In this document: positions 1 through 7,779 of the stretch, piece by piece | Layout of the letters: each line of letters starts with the position of its first letter | Numbering within the stretch: position 1 is the first letter of the stretch | Source: Candidatus Heritagella gallinarum | Lineage (GTDB): Bacteria; Bacillota; Clostridia; Oscillospirales; Acutalibacteraceae | Direction of reading: 5' to 3' | NCBI GenBank assembly: GCA_904394685.1 | Contig: CAJFNK010000051.1 | Location: forward strand, 1-47,898 | Length of the DNA: 47,898 nt | The notes under the pieces: generated by a model | Seen by the model: the letters and a program-made list of their open reading frames with translations, nothing else | The model's database searches: none | Told to the model about the DNA's origin: nothing | Made by a program: the position numbers and the translations under genes

Positions 1-95
1 GCAGGAATCCTTGATGGATTCCGAGTATTTTTAACGCAGTAGCTGCCGTTGATTGTAGGAAAAGACAATAATTTCGACTTTTCAGATAGCCCCTA
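1..95 (+). repeat. MITE-like interspersed repeat, copy A (cut by window start)
   Basis: This is nearly identical to bases 33495-33589 (copy C) and, with a short indel, to the reverse complement of part of 14058-14196 (copy B). It ends in the same terminal sequence CTTTTCAGATAGCCCCTA. It includes the internal hairpin GGAATCC-TTGAT-GGATTCC. The left end lies outside the window. It is inserted at a TA within the 3' end of the sigK-like gene. Confidence 0.85.
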
Positions 96-772
96 GTAAA
101 AAATAAAGTCTTGTCAATTCGTTTACAATATGCTCGCAACGATACATAGCTTCGGCTGATTTCCAAACGTTTTGCTACTTCTCTCTGTGGCAACGGACGA
201 TTCCCTGAAAGGCCATAGCGCAAGACAATAATCATTCGTTCTCGGGGCTCCAAACATTCTACTACAAACTGATGTAATTGTTCTGACTTCATTTTTTCAT
301 CTAGTATTTCTACAATATTATCCTCTGTGGCCATGGTATCAATCAATGTTAACGTATTTCCGTCTTTATCTGTTTCAATTGGCTCACTCATGGATATGTC
401 TTGAGCATTCTTTTTCCCGCTGCGAAAAAACATAAGGATCTCATTTTCAATACATCTGGATGCATAGCTTGAAAGCCGTATTCCTTTTCCGGGGTTAAAG
501 CTGTCCACTGCTTTTATAAGACCAATTGTGCCAATCGATATCAAATCATCCTGATCGTTGCTGCCTGCATAATATTTTTTTATAATATGAGCCACCAAAC
601 GAAGATTTCGTTCTATCAGAATTCCTCTGGCTTCTGCATCCCCCTGCTTCATTCGTTCCAAACAATCCAATTCCTCTTTGGCCGTCAGCGGTTTTGGGAA
701 AGAACCAGCTCCTGCCACATGCAAAATAGCAAAAAATAAATTTGATAACAGATCCATCAGTATTGACCACAT
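1..772 (-). CDS. sigK: RNA polymerase sporulation sigma factor, sigma-K type, partial and 3' altered
   Basis: My reading of the minus strand from ATG at 772 (RBS AAGGCGG just upstream) gives a continuous frame to the window edge, about 257 codons. It starts with a hydrophobic leader (MWSILMDLLSNLFF) like the pro-sequence of pro-sigma-K, then region 2 (NLRLVAHI, DLISIGTIGLIKAVDSF, SSYASRCIENEIL) and region 4 (PRERMIIVLRYGLSG, QREVAKRLEISRSYVS), all close to the sigma-K/sigma-E family, which drives mother-cell transcription in late sporulation. Two oddities: six extra residues (LRAYCK) sit between SRSYVS and RIDK in the region 4.2 helix-turn-helix, and from base 95 down the frame runs into an interspersed repeat, so the normal C-terminus is replaced by repeat-coded residues. 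The family call is secure; whether the product works is not. No stop is seen before base 1. Confidence 0.85.
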   Translation of the reverse strand, partial: MWSILMDLLSNLFFAILHVAGAGSFPKPLTAKEELDCLERMKQGDAEARGILIERNLRLVAHIIKKYYAGSNDQDDLISIGTIGLIKAVDSFNPGKGIRLSSYASRCIENEILMFFRSGKKNAQDISMSEPIETDKDGNTLTLIDTMATEDNIVEILDEKMKSEQLHQFVVECLEPRERMIIVLRYGLSGNRPLPQREVAKRLEISRSYVSLRAYCKRIDKTLFFTRGYLKSRNYCLFLQSTAATALKILGIHQGFL

Positions 773-882
773 ATGTACACCGCCTTTCAAATTTCACATA
801 AATATATATGCCTAGGGACAAGATGGATAGGATAGTTTATCGTTTATTATGCTTCCAGACATATTTTCGTAAAAACGCCCTC

Positions 883-911
883 TTGGTATTGATAACTTTA
901 TTTGATATAAT
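883..911 (+). promoter_or_regulatory. Promoter for thpR and the selenium operon
   Basis: TTGGTA (883-888), a 17-base spacer and TATAAT (906-911) form a good housekeeping-type promoter 40 bases before thpR. The stretch 773-882 between this promoter and sigK holds no gene; it contains CTAGGGACAAGATGG at 814, which resembles parts of the sequence at 7692-7740. Confidence 0.75.
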
Positions 912-951
912 CATTTTGTACCTTTATCTCTTGATTGGTGGGATTTTCAAA

Positions 952-1458
952 ATGAGATTATTCATTGCTGTTACCTTTCCTTCTGAATTTCGCAGTTCTG
1001 TTTTGCAGGCCGAAGCTCTGCTCAAAAGCCAGTGTATCTCTGGGAGATTTACACAGCCGGAGTATTTGCATCTAACACTGGCTTTTATTGGGGAATTTCA
1101 AAATCTGAGTTTGCTTCGAAACGCTTTATCTAGCGTATCTTTCCCTGTTTTCTCAGTTTCCACCAAACAAATTGGCCATTTCGGTGATTTATGGTGGCTG
1201 GGGCTTCATCCCTGCCCGGAACTGCAAAAACTCGCAAAAGATCTTCGTGCCGCTCTGGAGAATTACAAAATTTCATTTGACAAAAAACCGTTCCGCCCCC
1301 ATATCACATTGGCCCGGCAGGTAACCTTGGAACATGAGCCTGCCATAGAAGTTCCAACTTCAACCTTACTGGTAGAAAAAATCTCGGTTATGAGTTCAGA
1401 GCGATATCAGGGCAGACTGAAATACCGTGAGCTGTTTTCGTTTCCTGCCAAGCCATGA
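952..1458 (+). CDS. thpR: RNA 2',3'-cyclic phosphodiesterase (2H family, ThpR/LigT-like)
   Basis: The 168-residue product carries the two HxTx motifs of the 2H phosphoesterase family: HLT at residues 40-42 and HIT at 117-119. These form the catalytic pair that opens 2',3'-cyclic phosphates in RNA ends. I chose ATG 952 because it matches the usual N-terminus (MRLFIAVTFP) and follows a -10 box at 906-911; a longer frame from 808 would start before that promoter. The gene is the first of a tight plus-strand run and is 12 bases from yqeC, so it is probably co-transcribed with the selenium genes. Its role there is not obvious and may be incidental. Confidence 0.88.
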   Translation: MRLFIAVTFPSEFRSSVLQAEALLKSQCISGRFTQPEYLHLTLAFIGEFQNLSLLRNALSSVSFPVFSVSTKQIGHFGDLWWLGLHPCPELQKLAKDLRAALENYKISFDKKPFRPHITLARQVTLEHEPAIEVPTSTLLVEKISVMSSERYQGRLKYRELFSFPAKP

Positions 1459-1470
1459 TCAGGAGAAAAA

Positions 1471-2190
1471 ATGAACACTCTTTATTCTAAACTGATGATT
1501 TCTCCCGGTGTCACTGCTTTTGTCGGGGCGGGGGGGAAAAGCACCGCTATGGAAACCGTTGCGCTGGAATTGTTTCAGGAAGGCCATTCTGTGGCAGTTT
1601 CTACTACTACCCACATTTTTCCACCATCAAACCCTCTTTTTGGGGCGCCCAGAATCGCCCCCAGCCCGGAAGAAATCCACTTTCTGTCAGAGCAAAGCCG
1701 GCTTTGTGTAATCGGGAATGAGATGGACGAAAACGGAAAACTCACCGGAATCTCCTCTGCTGTTGTTTCCGGTCTTACCAACGTATTCGAATATGTTTTG
1801 ATCGAAGCAGACGGCAGCAAGCGCCTGCCCTGCAAGGTTCCCGCAGCTCATGAGCCAGTGATCCCGGACACAGCCGGACGAATTGTAGGCGTTATCGGAA
1901 TGAGTGCCCTATATCAGCCACTTTCTTCCGCCTGTTTTCGCTTTTCACTGGCAGAAGCAGAATTTGGTCTTCTTTCCGAAGAACCCATTACTCCGGAACT
2001 GTTGGCACATATTGTAGTTTCTGAAAAGGGGCTGCAAAAAGGAGTCGACTCCCGGCCTTTCACTCTGCTGCTCAATCAGCAGGAACTTTTTCCAAAAGAA
2101 ACCAGAAAAACCGCTGCACTATGCCATCAGGCCGGAATCAAGCAGGTGGTGGTAGCCTCTCTTGCAAAACAAATCTGGATGATATTATAG
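1471..2190 (+). CDS. yqeC: Selenium-dependent hydroxylase accessory protein YqeC
   Basis: The product is 239 residues with an N-terminal P-loop GAGGKST (residues 19-25), TTTH after the next strand, and EADGSKRLPCK further on, all typical of the YqeC family. The family is known from comparative genomics as a companion of selenium-dependent molybdenum hydroxylases; its biochemical step is not established. RBS AGGAG precedes the ATG. The gene lies between thpR and yqeB in one operon, the usual neighbourhood for the family. The protein is probably a cytoplasmic NTP-binding maturation factor (inference). Confidence 0.85.
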   Translation: MNTLYSKLMISPGVTAFVGAGGKSTAMETVALELFQEGHSVAVSTTTHIFPPSNPLFGAPRIAPSPEEIHFLSEQSRLCVIGNEMDENGKLTGISSAVVSGLTNVFEYVLIEADGSKRLPCKVPAAHEPVIPDTAGRIVGVIGMSALYQPLSSACFRFSLAEAEFGLLSEEPITPELLAHIVVSEKGLQKGVDSRPFTLLLNQQELFPKETRKTAALCHQAGIKQVVVASLAKQIWMIL

Positions 2191-2196
2191 AATGGA

Positions 2197-3000
2197 ATGA
2201 TAAAAATGAGAATTTTAGTTCGTGGCGCCGGTGATATCGCCAGTGGGATTGCCTGGCGTTTGTGGCAGTCCGGCTTTGAAATAATCATGACTGATCTCCC
2301 CCAACCCACTGCTATTCGGAGAAGCGTTGCTTTTTCCACAGCGCTGGAAGAAGGGCGTTTTGTAATCGAAGGCGTTACGGCTGTGCGCTGTCAATCCGCC
2401 GAAGAAGCCCTTGCTCTTTGTGAGCGGGGATTGATTCCTGTTCTGCCCGACCCGGAAATGAAGCTAGCCTCTCAAATCCCGGTAGACGCTCTGGTTGACG
2501 CCATTCTGGCAAAACGAAATCTCGGAACCCGGATTGACAGCGCCCCGCTTGTAATCGGTGTTGGCCCGGGATTCTGTGCCGGAAAAGACTGCCATTATGT
2601 GGTGGAAACCAAACGGGGACATACCCTTGGAAAAGTGCTGGAGCAGGGTTTTCCCGCTCCCAATTCAGGTGTTCCGGGAAATATTGGCGGATATACCAAA
2701 GAGCGGATTCTCCGTGCCCCCTGTGCCGGTGTGTTCCATCCCCTGCGAAAAATTGGGGACATGGTAGAAGCTGGCGAAACGGTAGCCGAAATCGACGGAA
2801 CCCCCCTGAAAGTTGAGATTGGCGGAATGCTTCGTGGCATGCTGCACGAAGGGATTTGTGTTACTCCGGGATTTAAATGCGGGGATGTAGACCCCAGAGG
2901 AACCGAAGTTGATTTTACAACCATCTCTGATAAAGCGAGAGCTGTGGGTGGCGGCGTTTTAGAGGCTGTGATGAGAAAATACGGGAGGCGGCTGGTATGA
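2197..3000 (+). CDS. yqeB: Selenium-dependent molybdenum hydroxylase maturation protein YqeB
   Basis: The 267-residue product opens with a Rossmann-like RGAGDIASG motif (about residues 9-17) and continues as the EF2563/YqeB family. These proteins occur only with selenium-dependent molybdenum hydroxylases and are thought to help insert the labile selenium ligand; the exact reaction is unknown. The start could be ATG 2197 or ATG 2206; a weak GGA at 2194-2196 is better spaced for 2206. The stop overlaps the start of the XdhC-like gene (ATGA at 2997-3000), indicating translational coupling. Confidence 0.85.
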   Translation: MIKMRILVRGAGDIASGIAWRLWQSGFEIIMTDLPQPTAIRRSVAFSTALEEGRFVIEGVTAVRCQSAEEALALCERGLIPVLPDPEMKLASQIPVDALVDAILAKRNLGTRIDSAPLVIGVGPGFCAGKDCHYVVETKRGHTLGKVLEQGFPAPNSGVPGNIGGYTKERILRAPCAGVFHPLRKIGDMVEAGETVAEIDGTPLKVEIGGMLRGMLHEGICVTPGFKCGDVDPRGTEVDFTTISDKARAVGGGVLEAVMRKYGRRLV

Positions 3001-3977
3001 ATCTGAAGCCGGCTGAATTTTGGAAACAGGCCGCCGTCCGGCTGCAACACGGCGAAGAATTACACGTCTTGCGAAATCTGGAAAACGGAACCTCCCAAAT
3101 CATTTCCAAAACAACACCCTTCCCAAAAACCGAAAGCACCGGAATTGCCCTGTTGGAGAACGGCTCCCAATGCGCTCAGGTGCTGATTCCGCAGCCGGAA
3201 CTGATTCTCTGCGGCGCTGGCCACATCGCCATACCGGTCTGCCAGATTGCACAAATGCTGGAATTTTCGGTTACCGTTTTGGATGACCGGAAGGAATTTG
3301 CCTCCGCAGAGCGGTTTCCCGGCGCCAGCACTCACTGTGGTAATTTTGCTGAATTGCTGGACAGCCTGCCTATGGACCGAAGCGATTGGTTTGTCATCGT
3401 AACCCGTGGGCATGCCGACGACAGTGTTTGTCTGGAACATGCGCTGAAAACTCCATTTGCCTATATTGGCATGATCGGCAGCAAAACAAAGGTGCAGCAC
3501 ACCATGGAAGCCATGCGGGCAAAAGGCTTTTCAGAGGAACTGCTTTCTCAAGTCCATGCCCCTATCGGGCTGCCGATTGGCGGCGTTACCCCGGCAGAAA
3601 TCGCTGTTTCAATTGCCGCACAGCTGGTAGAAGTACGTCGCCAGAAGCAAACGGGCATGTGGCTGGGAGAAGATGTTCTGCACAGCCTGTTAAGTGGGCA
3701 GGCCAAGGCAGCCGTTACCGTTCTTTCCAAAAAAGGGAGCGGGCCTCGTGGCCCCGGCGCTATGATGTGCCTCAACTATGACGGCTCCCTCTCCGGAACC
3801 ATTGGCGGCGGAGAAGCGGAACATTTAGTTACACGAGAAGCATCCTCTCTGCTGCCCGGCGAAACACGGCTGCTTACCTGTACCATGGACGGAAAACAAG
3901 CTGCCAACACCGGTATGGTATGCGGGGGACAGGTTCTTCTCCTGCTGGAGTCGTTGAAAGAAAGGAGTCATCAATGA
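2997..3977 (+). CDS. XdhC/CoxI-family molybdenum hydroxylase maturation factor with reversed domain order
   Basis: The product has 326 residues. A Rossmann-type domain comes first (LILCGAGHIAIP, then TVLDDR, VTRGHADD, YIGMIGSK and GLPIGGVTPAEIA, about residues 67-215). The segment usually at the N-terminus of XdhC (GSGPRGPGAMM, GTIGGGEAEH, NTGMVCGGQV) is at the C-terminus, about 230-320. XdhC proteins bind molybdenum cofactor and guide its sulfuration and insertion into xanthine dehydrogenase-type enzymes. In this operon the client is likely a selenium-dependent hydroxylase, not encoded in the window. It overlaps yqeB by four bases and selD by four bases. Confidence 0.82.
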   Translation: MNLKPAEFWKQAAVRLQHGEELHVLRNLENGTSQIISKTTPFPKTESTGIALLENGSQCAQVLIPQPELILCGAGHIAIPVCQIAQMLEFSVTVLDDRKEFASAERFPGASTHCGNFAELLDSLPMDRSDWFVIVTRGHADDSVCLEHALKTPFAYIGMIGSKTKVQHTMEAMRAKGFSEELLSQVHAPIGLPIGGVTPAEIAVSIAAQLVEVRRQKQTGMWLGEDVLHSLLSGQAKAAVTVLSKKGSGPRGPGAMMCLNYDGSLSGTIGGGEAEHLVTREASSLLPGETRLLTCTMDGKQAANTGMVCGGQVLLLLESLKERSHQ

Positions 3978-5014
3978 GTACAGAGATACAAATGACCAAG
4001 CTGGCAAAGTGTGCCGGATGCGGCGCAAAAGTGGGCGCTGGCACACTCTCCCGGCTTTTGGGCGGATTGCCGGTACACCGGGACGAAAATTTACTGGTGG
4101 GCTATGACACCAGTGACGATGCCAGCGTTTACCGCATTTCTGACGACCTTGCTATCGTGCAAACGCTGGACTTTTTCCCGCCGATTGTGGACGACCCCTA
4201 TACCTTTGGAAAAATCGCCGCCACCAACGCCCTCAGTGATATTTTTGCAATGGGTGCAGAGGTAAAGCTGGCGATGAATATCCTGTGCGTTTCCACACTG
4301 ATGGATGACGAGGCTATCCATGACCTGCTGCGGGGTGGTTATGAAAAGGTCTATGAGGCAGGCGGTATCCTCGCTGGAGGTCACACCATTCAGGGAGAAG
4401 AACCCAAGTATGGCCTTTCGGTTACGGGGTTTGCCCACCCTGACCGAATTCTGAAAAACTCCGGGGCACAGCCAGGGGACGTGCTGATTCTTACCAAGCC
4501 GTTGGGGATTGGGATTCTCACAACAGCCGCTAAAGTGAGCCTTGCGCCTGCGGCAGCCTATCAAAAGGCGGTAGAATTCATGTGTACCCTGAACCGAACT
4601 GCCCGTGATATCATGGTGCGCTTTCCTGTTCACAGCTGCACAGACGTTACCGGATTTGGCTTATTGGGGCATACCTGCGAGATGGCAGAAGGAAGCGGCG
4701 TTTCCATCCGACTTTCATACCACGACATTCCCTGTCACGACGGCGTATATGAACTGGCACAGATGGGGATTCTGCCGGAAGGCATGTATCGAAACCGGGA
4801 TTTTGCACAGCCCCGTGTGACGGCCGCACCAGAAGTGGACCTTGCCATGCAGGATATTCTCTATGACCCCCAGACCTCCGGCGGGCTGCTGATCGCTGTC
4901 CCGGAAAAAGAAGCCCCTGCTCTGCTCCGGGCGCTTCGGGATCGGATTCCCTGCGCCGCCATAATTGGGCAGGTGCTGCCACGAGGAGAATGGGATGTGA
5001 TGATCGATGGATAA
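3974..5014 (+). CDS. selD: Selenide, water dikinase (selenophosphate synthetase)
   Basis: The product is 346 residues. SelD makes selenophosphate from selenide and ATP. The catalytic Cys and Lys are present as CGAK (Cys16 and Lys19, equivalent to E. coli Cys17 and Lys20); the enzyme uses Cys, not Sec. Other AIR-synthase-type motifs are DDASVY, TNALSDIFAMGA, GGHT and TDVTGFGLLGH. ATG 3974 is chosen because AAAGGAG lies six bases upstream and ATGA couples it to the XdhC-like gene; a longer frame from 3920 would lie inside that gene. No selA or selB is seen here, so this SelD may serve only the labile-selenium route or also selenoprotein synthesis elsewhere. Confidence 0.93.
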   Translation: MSTEIQMTKLAKCAGCGAKVGAGTLSRLLGGLPVHRDENLLVGYDTSDDASVYRISDDLAIVQTLDFFPPIVDDPYTFGKIAATNALSDIFAMGAEVKLAMNILCVSTLMDDEAIHDLLRGGYEKVYEAGGILAGGHTIQGEEPKYGLSVTGFAHPDRILKNSGAQPGDVLILTKPLGIGILTTAAKVSLAPAAAYQKAVEFMCTLNRTARDIMVRFPVHSCTDVTGFGLLGHTCEMAEGSGVSIRLSYHDIPCHDGVYELAQMGILPEGMYRNRDFAQPRVTAAPEVDLAMQDILYDPQTSGGLLIAVPEKEAPALLRALRDRIPCAAIIGQVLPRGEWDVMIDG

Positions 5015-6146
5015 GCGGCGCATTTATCTCGACAATGCCGCCACCAGTTTTCCAAAAGCGCCGGGCGTGGCAGAAGCAGTTGCGGGATATCTGCTTCACA
5101 ACGGGTGTAATGTCAACCGTTCCAGCTATGAGAGCGCCGCCGAAGCAGAAGATCTTCTGCTTGATACCCGGCACCTGCTTTGCCGTCTGTTTGACTTCGA
5201 TACGCCTTCCCATGTGATCTTTACACCCGGCATCACACATAGCCTGAACGTGATTCTCAAAGGGCTTCTGCGTCCAGGAGATCACTGCATTGTTTCCAGT
5301 TTTGAACATAATGCGGTTCTTCGCCCGCTTCACAGCCTGGGAGTCGATTGGAGTATGGTTCCCCTTTTGCCAGACGGTTCTTTTCTCCATCCCGAAGTCC
5401 TGTTTCGTCCCAACACCCGGTTGGTTGTGATGACCCACGCCTCCAATGTGTTCGGTAATATTTTGCCGCTGGAACAGATGGGCGCACTTTGTCGGGAACG
5501 TGGCGTCTATTTTGTGGTAGACTGCGCTCAGACAGCCGGGCATCTCCCCGTAAGCTGGAAAAACCTTGGAGCCGATGCGCTGTGCTTTGCCGGCCACAAG
5601 GGACTGCTGGGGCCACAGGGGATTGGCGGAATGCTTCTCTCCAAACGGCTGGCACAGGAGCTGCCGCCTTTGATCGAAGGGGGCACCGGAAGCGCTTCAC
5701 ACCTGCTCGATACGCCCTGTTTTCTGCCGGATAAATTTGAAGCCGGCACGCTCAATATCCCCGGCATTTTTGGGCTGCATCAGGCGCTGGAATTTCTGCT
5801 GGAAACCGGGGTGGAAACGATTGCCAAAAAAGAACAGGCGCTCTACAGCCGCTTTTGGGAAGGGCTGAAAAATCTGCAAACTGTTCGGGGCATCCATGCT
5901 CCGGGCAGAGGTCAAACCAGCGTTGTTTCTGTGATAGTTCCGGGAATGGATCTGGCAGAAGCTGCCTGGAAGCTGGAAACCGAACACAGGATTCAAACCC
6001 GCTGCGGCCTTCATTGTGCGCCGCTTGCCCACCAGACGATGGGCACCTTTCCAGAGGGAACCATTCGGTTTTCGATGGGATATCACACAACCGATTGGGA
6101 AGTTGATACAGCTCTGGAGGCATTGTCGCAGCTTGGCGGCTTCTGA
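5007..6146 (+). CDS. Class V aminotransferase, cysteine desulfurase/selenocysteine lyase-like (EF2568 type)
   Basis: The 379-residue PLP enzyme begins with YLDNAATSFPK. It has the cofactor aspartate in DCAQTAGH (about 172), the Schiff-base lysine in GHKG (Lys198) and Cys333/Cys337 in CGLHCAPL where the persulfide or perselenide cysteine of this family lies. Members of this subgroup travel with selD, yqeB and yqeC and are thought to mobilise selenium (or sulfur) from cysteine-type donors for delivery to SelD or the hydroxylase. It overlaps selD by eight bases. The substrate preference between Cys and Sec cannot be read from the sequence. Confidence 0.86.
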   Translation: MDKRRIYLDNAATSFPKAPGVAEAVAGYLLHNGCNVNRSSYESAAEAEDLLLDTRHLLCRLFDFDTPSHVIFTPGITHSLNVILKGLLRPGDHCIVSSFEHNAVLRPLHSLGVDWSMVPLLPDGSFLHPEVLFRPNTRLVVMTHASNVFGNILPLEQMGALCRERGVYFVVDCAQTAGHLPVSWKNLGADALCFAGHKGLLGPQGIGGMLLSKRLAQELPPLIEGGTGSASHLLDTPCFLPDKFEAGTLNIPGIFGLHQALEFLLETGVETIAKKEQALYSRFWEGLKNLQTVRGIHAPGRGQTSVVSVIVPGMDLAEAAWKLETEHRIQTRCGLHCAPLAHQTMGTFPEGTIRFSMGYHTTDWEVDTALEALSQLGGF

Positions 6147-6183
6147 AGCGGTATCTTAATCAAAATAAGGAGGGTATCATTTT

Positions 6184-7242
6184 ATGAAACGATTCATTGG
6201 AATCATCGTGACCGGCGGTGTAATCGGCGCTGTGGCCGTACTGCTGGTCGTATTGGGAAATCCGGGGAACATGGGATTCTGTATCGCCTGTTTTCTTCGG
6301 GACATGGCAGGCGCCATGAAGCTGCAAACCGCACCGGTAGTGCAGTATTTCCGGCCCGAAATTGTGGGGCTGGTATTGGGTGCTCTGGCAGCCTCGCTTG
6401 CAGCCAGAGAATTTCAGCCAAGAGGCGGCTCCTCTCCCCTGCTGCGCTTTGTGCTGGGAGCTTTTGTAATGGTTGGCGCTTTGATGTTCCTAGGCTGTCC
6501 GCTTCGCATGGTGCTGCGGATTGGCGGCGGCGACCTGAATGCAGTTATCGGACTGCTGGGGTTCAGCGCTGGAATCCTTTTGGGCGTGCTGGCACTGCAC
6601 AAGGGCTTCTCCCTCAAGCGCACCTATTCGCTCGGCTATGCCGAAGGCGCTGGGTTGCCGGTTGTGCTGCTTTTGCTGTTTGGTGCTTGGCTTTTTGTCC
6701 CCGCTCTGTTTGCGTTTAGTAAAGAAGGCCCCGGCTCTATGGCTGCCCCTGTTTGGGCGGCACTGGCTGCCGGGCTGGTTGTGGGGGTTTTGGCGCAGCG
6801 CACCCGCCTGTGTATGGTGGGCGGAATCCGGGACGCTGTTTTGTTCCGGGACTTCTACCTGCTGTGTGGATTCGCCGCCATTCTCGCCGTCACCCTGATT
6901 GGCAACGCTATCGCCGGCAAGCTGGTGTTTGGCATAGAAGGCCAGCCAATTGCCCATACAGATGGGCTGTGGAACTTTTTGGGAATGGTGCTGGTCGGAT
7001 GGGGCTGTGTGCTGCTGGGCGGCTGCCCCTTGCGCCAGTTGATTCTTACCGGCGAAGGAAACAGCGATTCCGCCGTAACCGTGCTGGGAATGATCGTCGG
7101 CGCTGCTTTCTGCCACAACTTTGGGCTGGCTTCTTCTGCCGAAGGCCCCACATTTAACGGTCAGGTCGCCGTTATCATCGGATTACTCATCACCGCTGTG
7201 ATTTCCGTTACCAATCTTCAGAAAAGAGGGAGTGCAACATGA
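6184..7242 (+). CDS. yedE: Selenium metabolism membrane protein YedE (putative selenium transporter)
   Basis: The 352-residue protein is largely hydrophobic with about nine or ten likely membrane segments. It carries two repeats of the YeeE/YedE signature, FLGCPLR (about 101-107) and LGGCPLR (about 280-286), the paired cysteines thought to relay thio- or seleno-groups through the membrane. The selenium-associated YedE subgroup is found with YedF and SelD. RBS AAGGAGG precedes the ATG, 37 bases after the aminotransferase. It ends in a four-base overlap with the YedF gene. Transport of a selenium species is inferred from family and context. Confidence 0.85.
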   Translation: MKRFIGIIVTGGVIGAVAVLLVVLGNPGNMGFCIACFLRDMAGAMKLQTAPVVQYFRPEIVGLVLGALAASLAAREFQPRGGSSPLLRFVLGAFVMVGALMFLGCPLRMVLRIGGGDLNAVIGLLGFSAGILLGVLALHKGFSLKRTYSLGYAEGAGLPVVLLLLFGAWLFVPALFAFSKEGPGSMAAPVWAALAAGLVVGVLAQRTRLCMVGGIRDAVLFRDFYLLCGFAAILAVTLIGNAIAGKLVFGIEGQPIAHTDGLWNFLGMVLVGWGCVLLGGCPLRQLILTGEGNSDSAVTVLGMIVGAAFCHNFGLASSAEGPTFNGQVAVIIGLLITAVISVTNLQKRGSAT

Positions 7243-7457
7243 GTACACCTATTATCGACGCAAGAGGCCTTGCTTGTCCGGAGCCTGTGGTTCTGACCCA
7301 ACAGGCCGCCAAAAAATATGACGCTTTTACGGTACTGGTAGACAATCGGACGGCCGTACAGAATATCACCCGCTTTTGCGGTTATCAAAAGCTCTCGGTA
7401 CTTACCACACAGGAGGGCAGCGAATTTCGTATGGAAATCGCCGCAAAAGGGAACTGA
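7239..7457 (+). CDS. yedF: YedF-type TusA/SirA-like sulfur or selenium carrier, short form
   Basis: A 72-residue TusA-like domain with the conserved CPEP motif (Cys13), which carries a persulfide or perselenide in this family. Full-length YedF proteins of selenium operons have an extra DsrE-like C-terminal half; here the gene stops after the TusA domain and the next gene is a separate DUF3343 protein. The start overlaps yedE (ATGA), which fits a membrane-transporter-to-carrier handover. The link to selenium rests on the neighbours. Confidence 0.82.
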   Translation: MSTPIIDARGLACPEPVVLTQQAAKKYDAFTVLVDNRTAVQNITRFCGYQKLSVLTTQEGSEFRMEIAAKGN

Positions 7458-7459
7458 GC

Positions 7460-7681
7460 ATGGAATATATCGCAACCTTCTACACTCATTTTGGAGCCAG
7501 CGAGTATGCCCGCAACCTTCGCCGGGCAGGGCTTCGATGCCGAATGATGCCCGTTCCACGCAAGCTCTCCTCCAGCTGCGGAACCTGTGTGCGATTTGAA
7601 GCAGAACAGCCGATTTTGCTGGGCGAAGACCTGGAAGGGGTGTACCGGGTAGAGAACGGAGAATATCAGCCCCTTTTGTAA
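7460..7681 (+). CDS. DUF3343 small protein, putative sulfur/selenium carrier
   Basis: The 73-residue product from ATG 7460, two bases after the yedF stop, matches the DUF3343 pattern: an N-terminal ATFYTHFGASEYARNL segment followed by a redox-type CGTC (Cys40, Cys43). Genes of this family often close labile-selenium operons. A longer frame from 7376 would overlap yedF and lacks an RBS. The function is unproven; the CxxC and the neighbours suggest thiol or selenol transfer. No clear terminator follows. Confidence 0.78.
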   Translation: MEYIATFYTHFGASEYARNLRRAGLRCRMMPVPRKLSSSCGTCVRFEAEQPILLGEDLEGVYRVENGEYQPLL

Positions 7682-7690
7682 CTCTACATC

Positions 7691-7709
7691 TCTAGGGACT
7701 ATCTGAAAA
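7691..7709 (+). repeat. Possible solo end of the interspersed repeat
   Basis: TCTAGGGACTATCTGAAAA matches the terminal inverted repeat seen at 14056-14074 except for one base (GGGA against GGGG), then the similarity stops. It may be a remnant or the end of a related element. It lies just upstream of the promoter of the DUF308 gene. Confidence 0.45.
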
Positions 7710-7737
7710 ACTTGTACTCGATTTTTGGGAGGCAAGA

Positions 7738-7746
7738 TGGTATACT
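7738..7746 (+). promoter_or_regulatory. Extended -10 promoter for the DUF308 gene
   Basis: TGG followed directly by TATACT (7741-7746) forms a TGn-extended -10 box. No well-spaced -35 is visible, consistent with extended -10 promoters. Transcription would start near 7753, which favours ATG 7780 over the GTG-type starts upstream. Confidence 0.55.
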
Positions 7747-7779
7747 AAAAGGGTGATTTATCCAAAAGGAGTGGTTGTT

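Noticed and set aside
546-821. A 91-residue minus-strand frame
   Set aside because: It is an out-of-frame reading of the 5' end of the sigK-like gene, whose true frame runs from 772 to beyond base 1.
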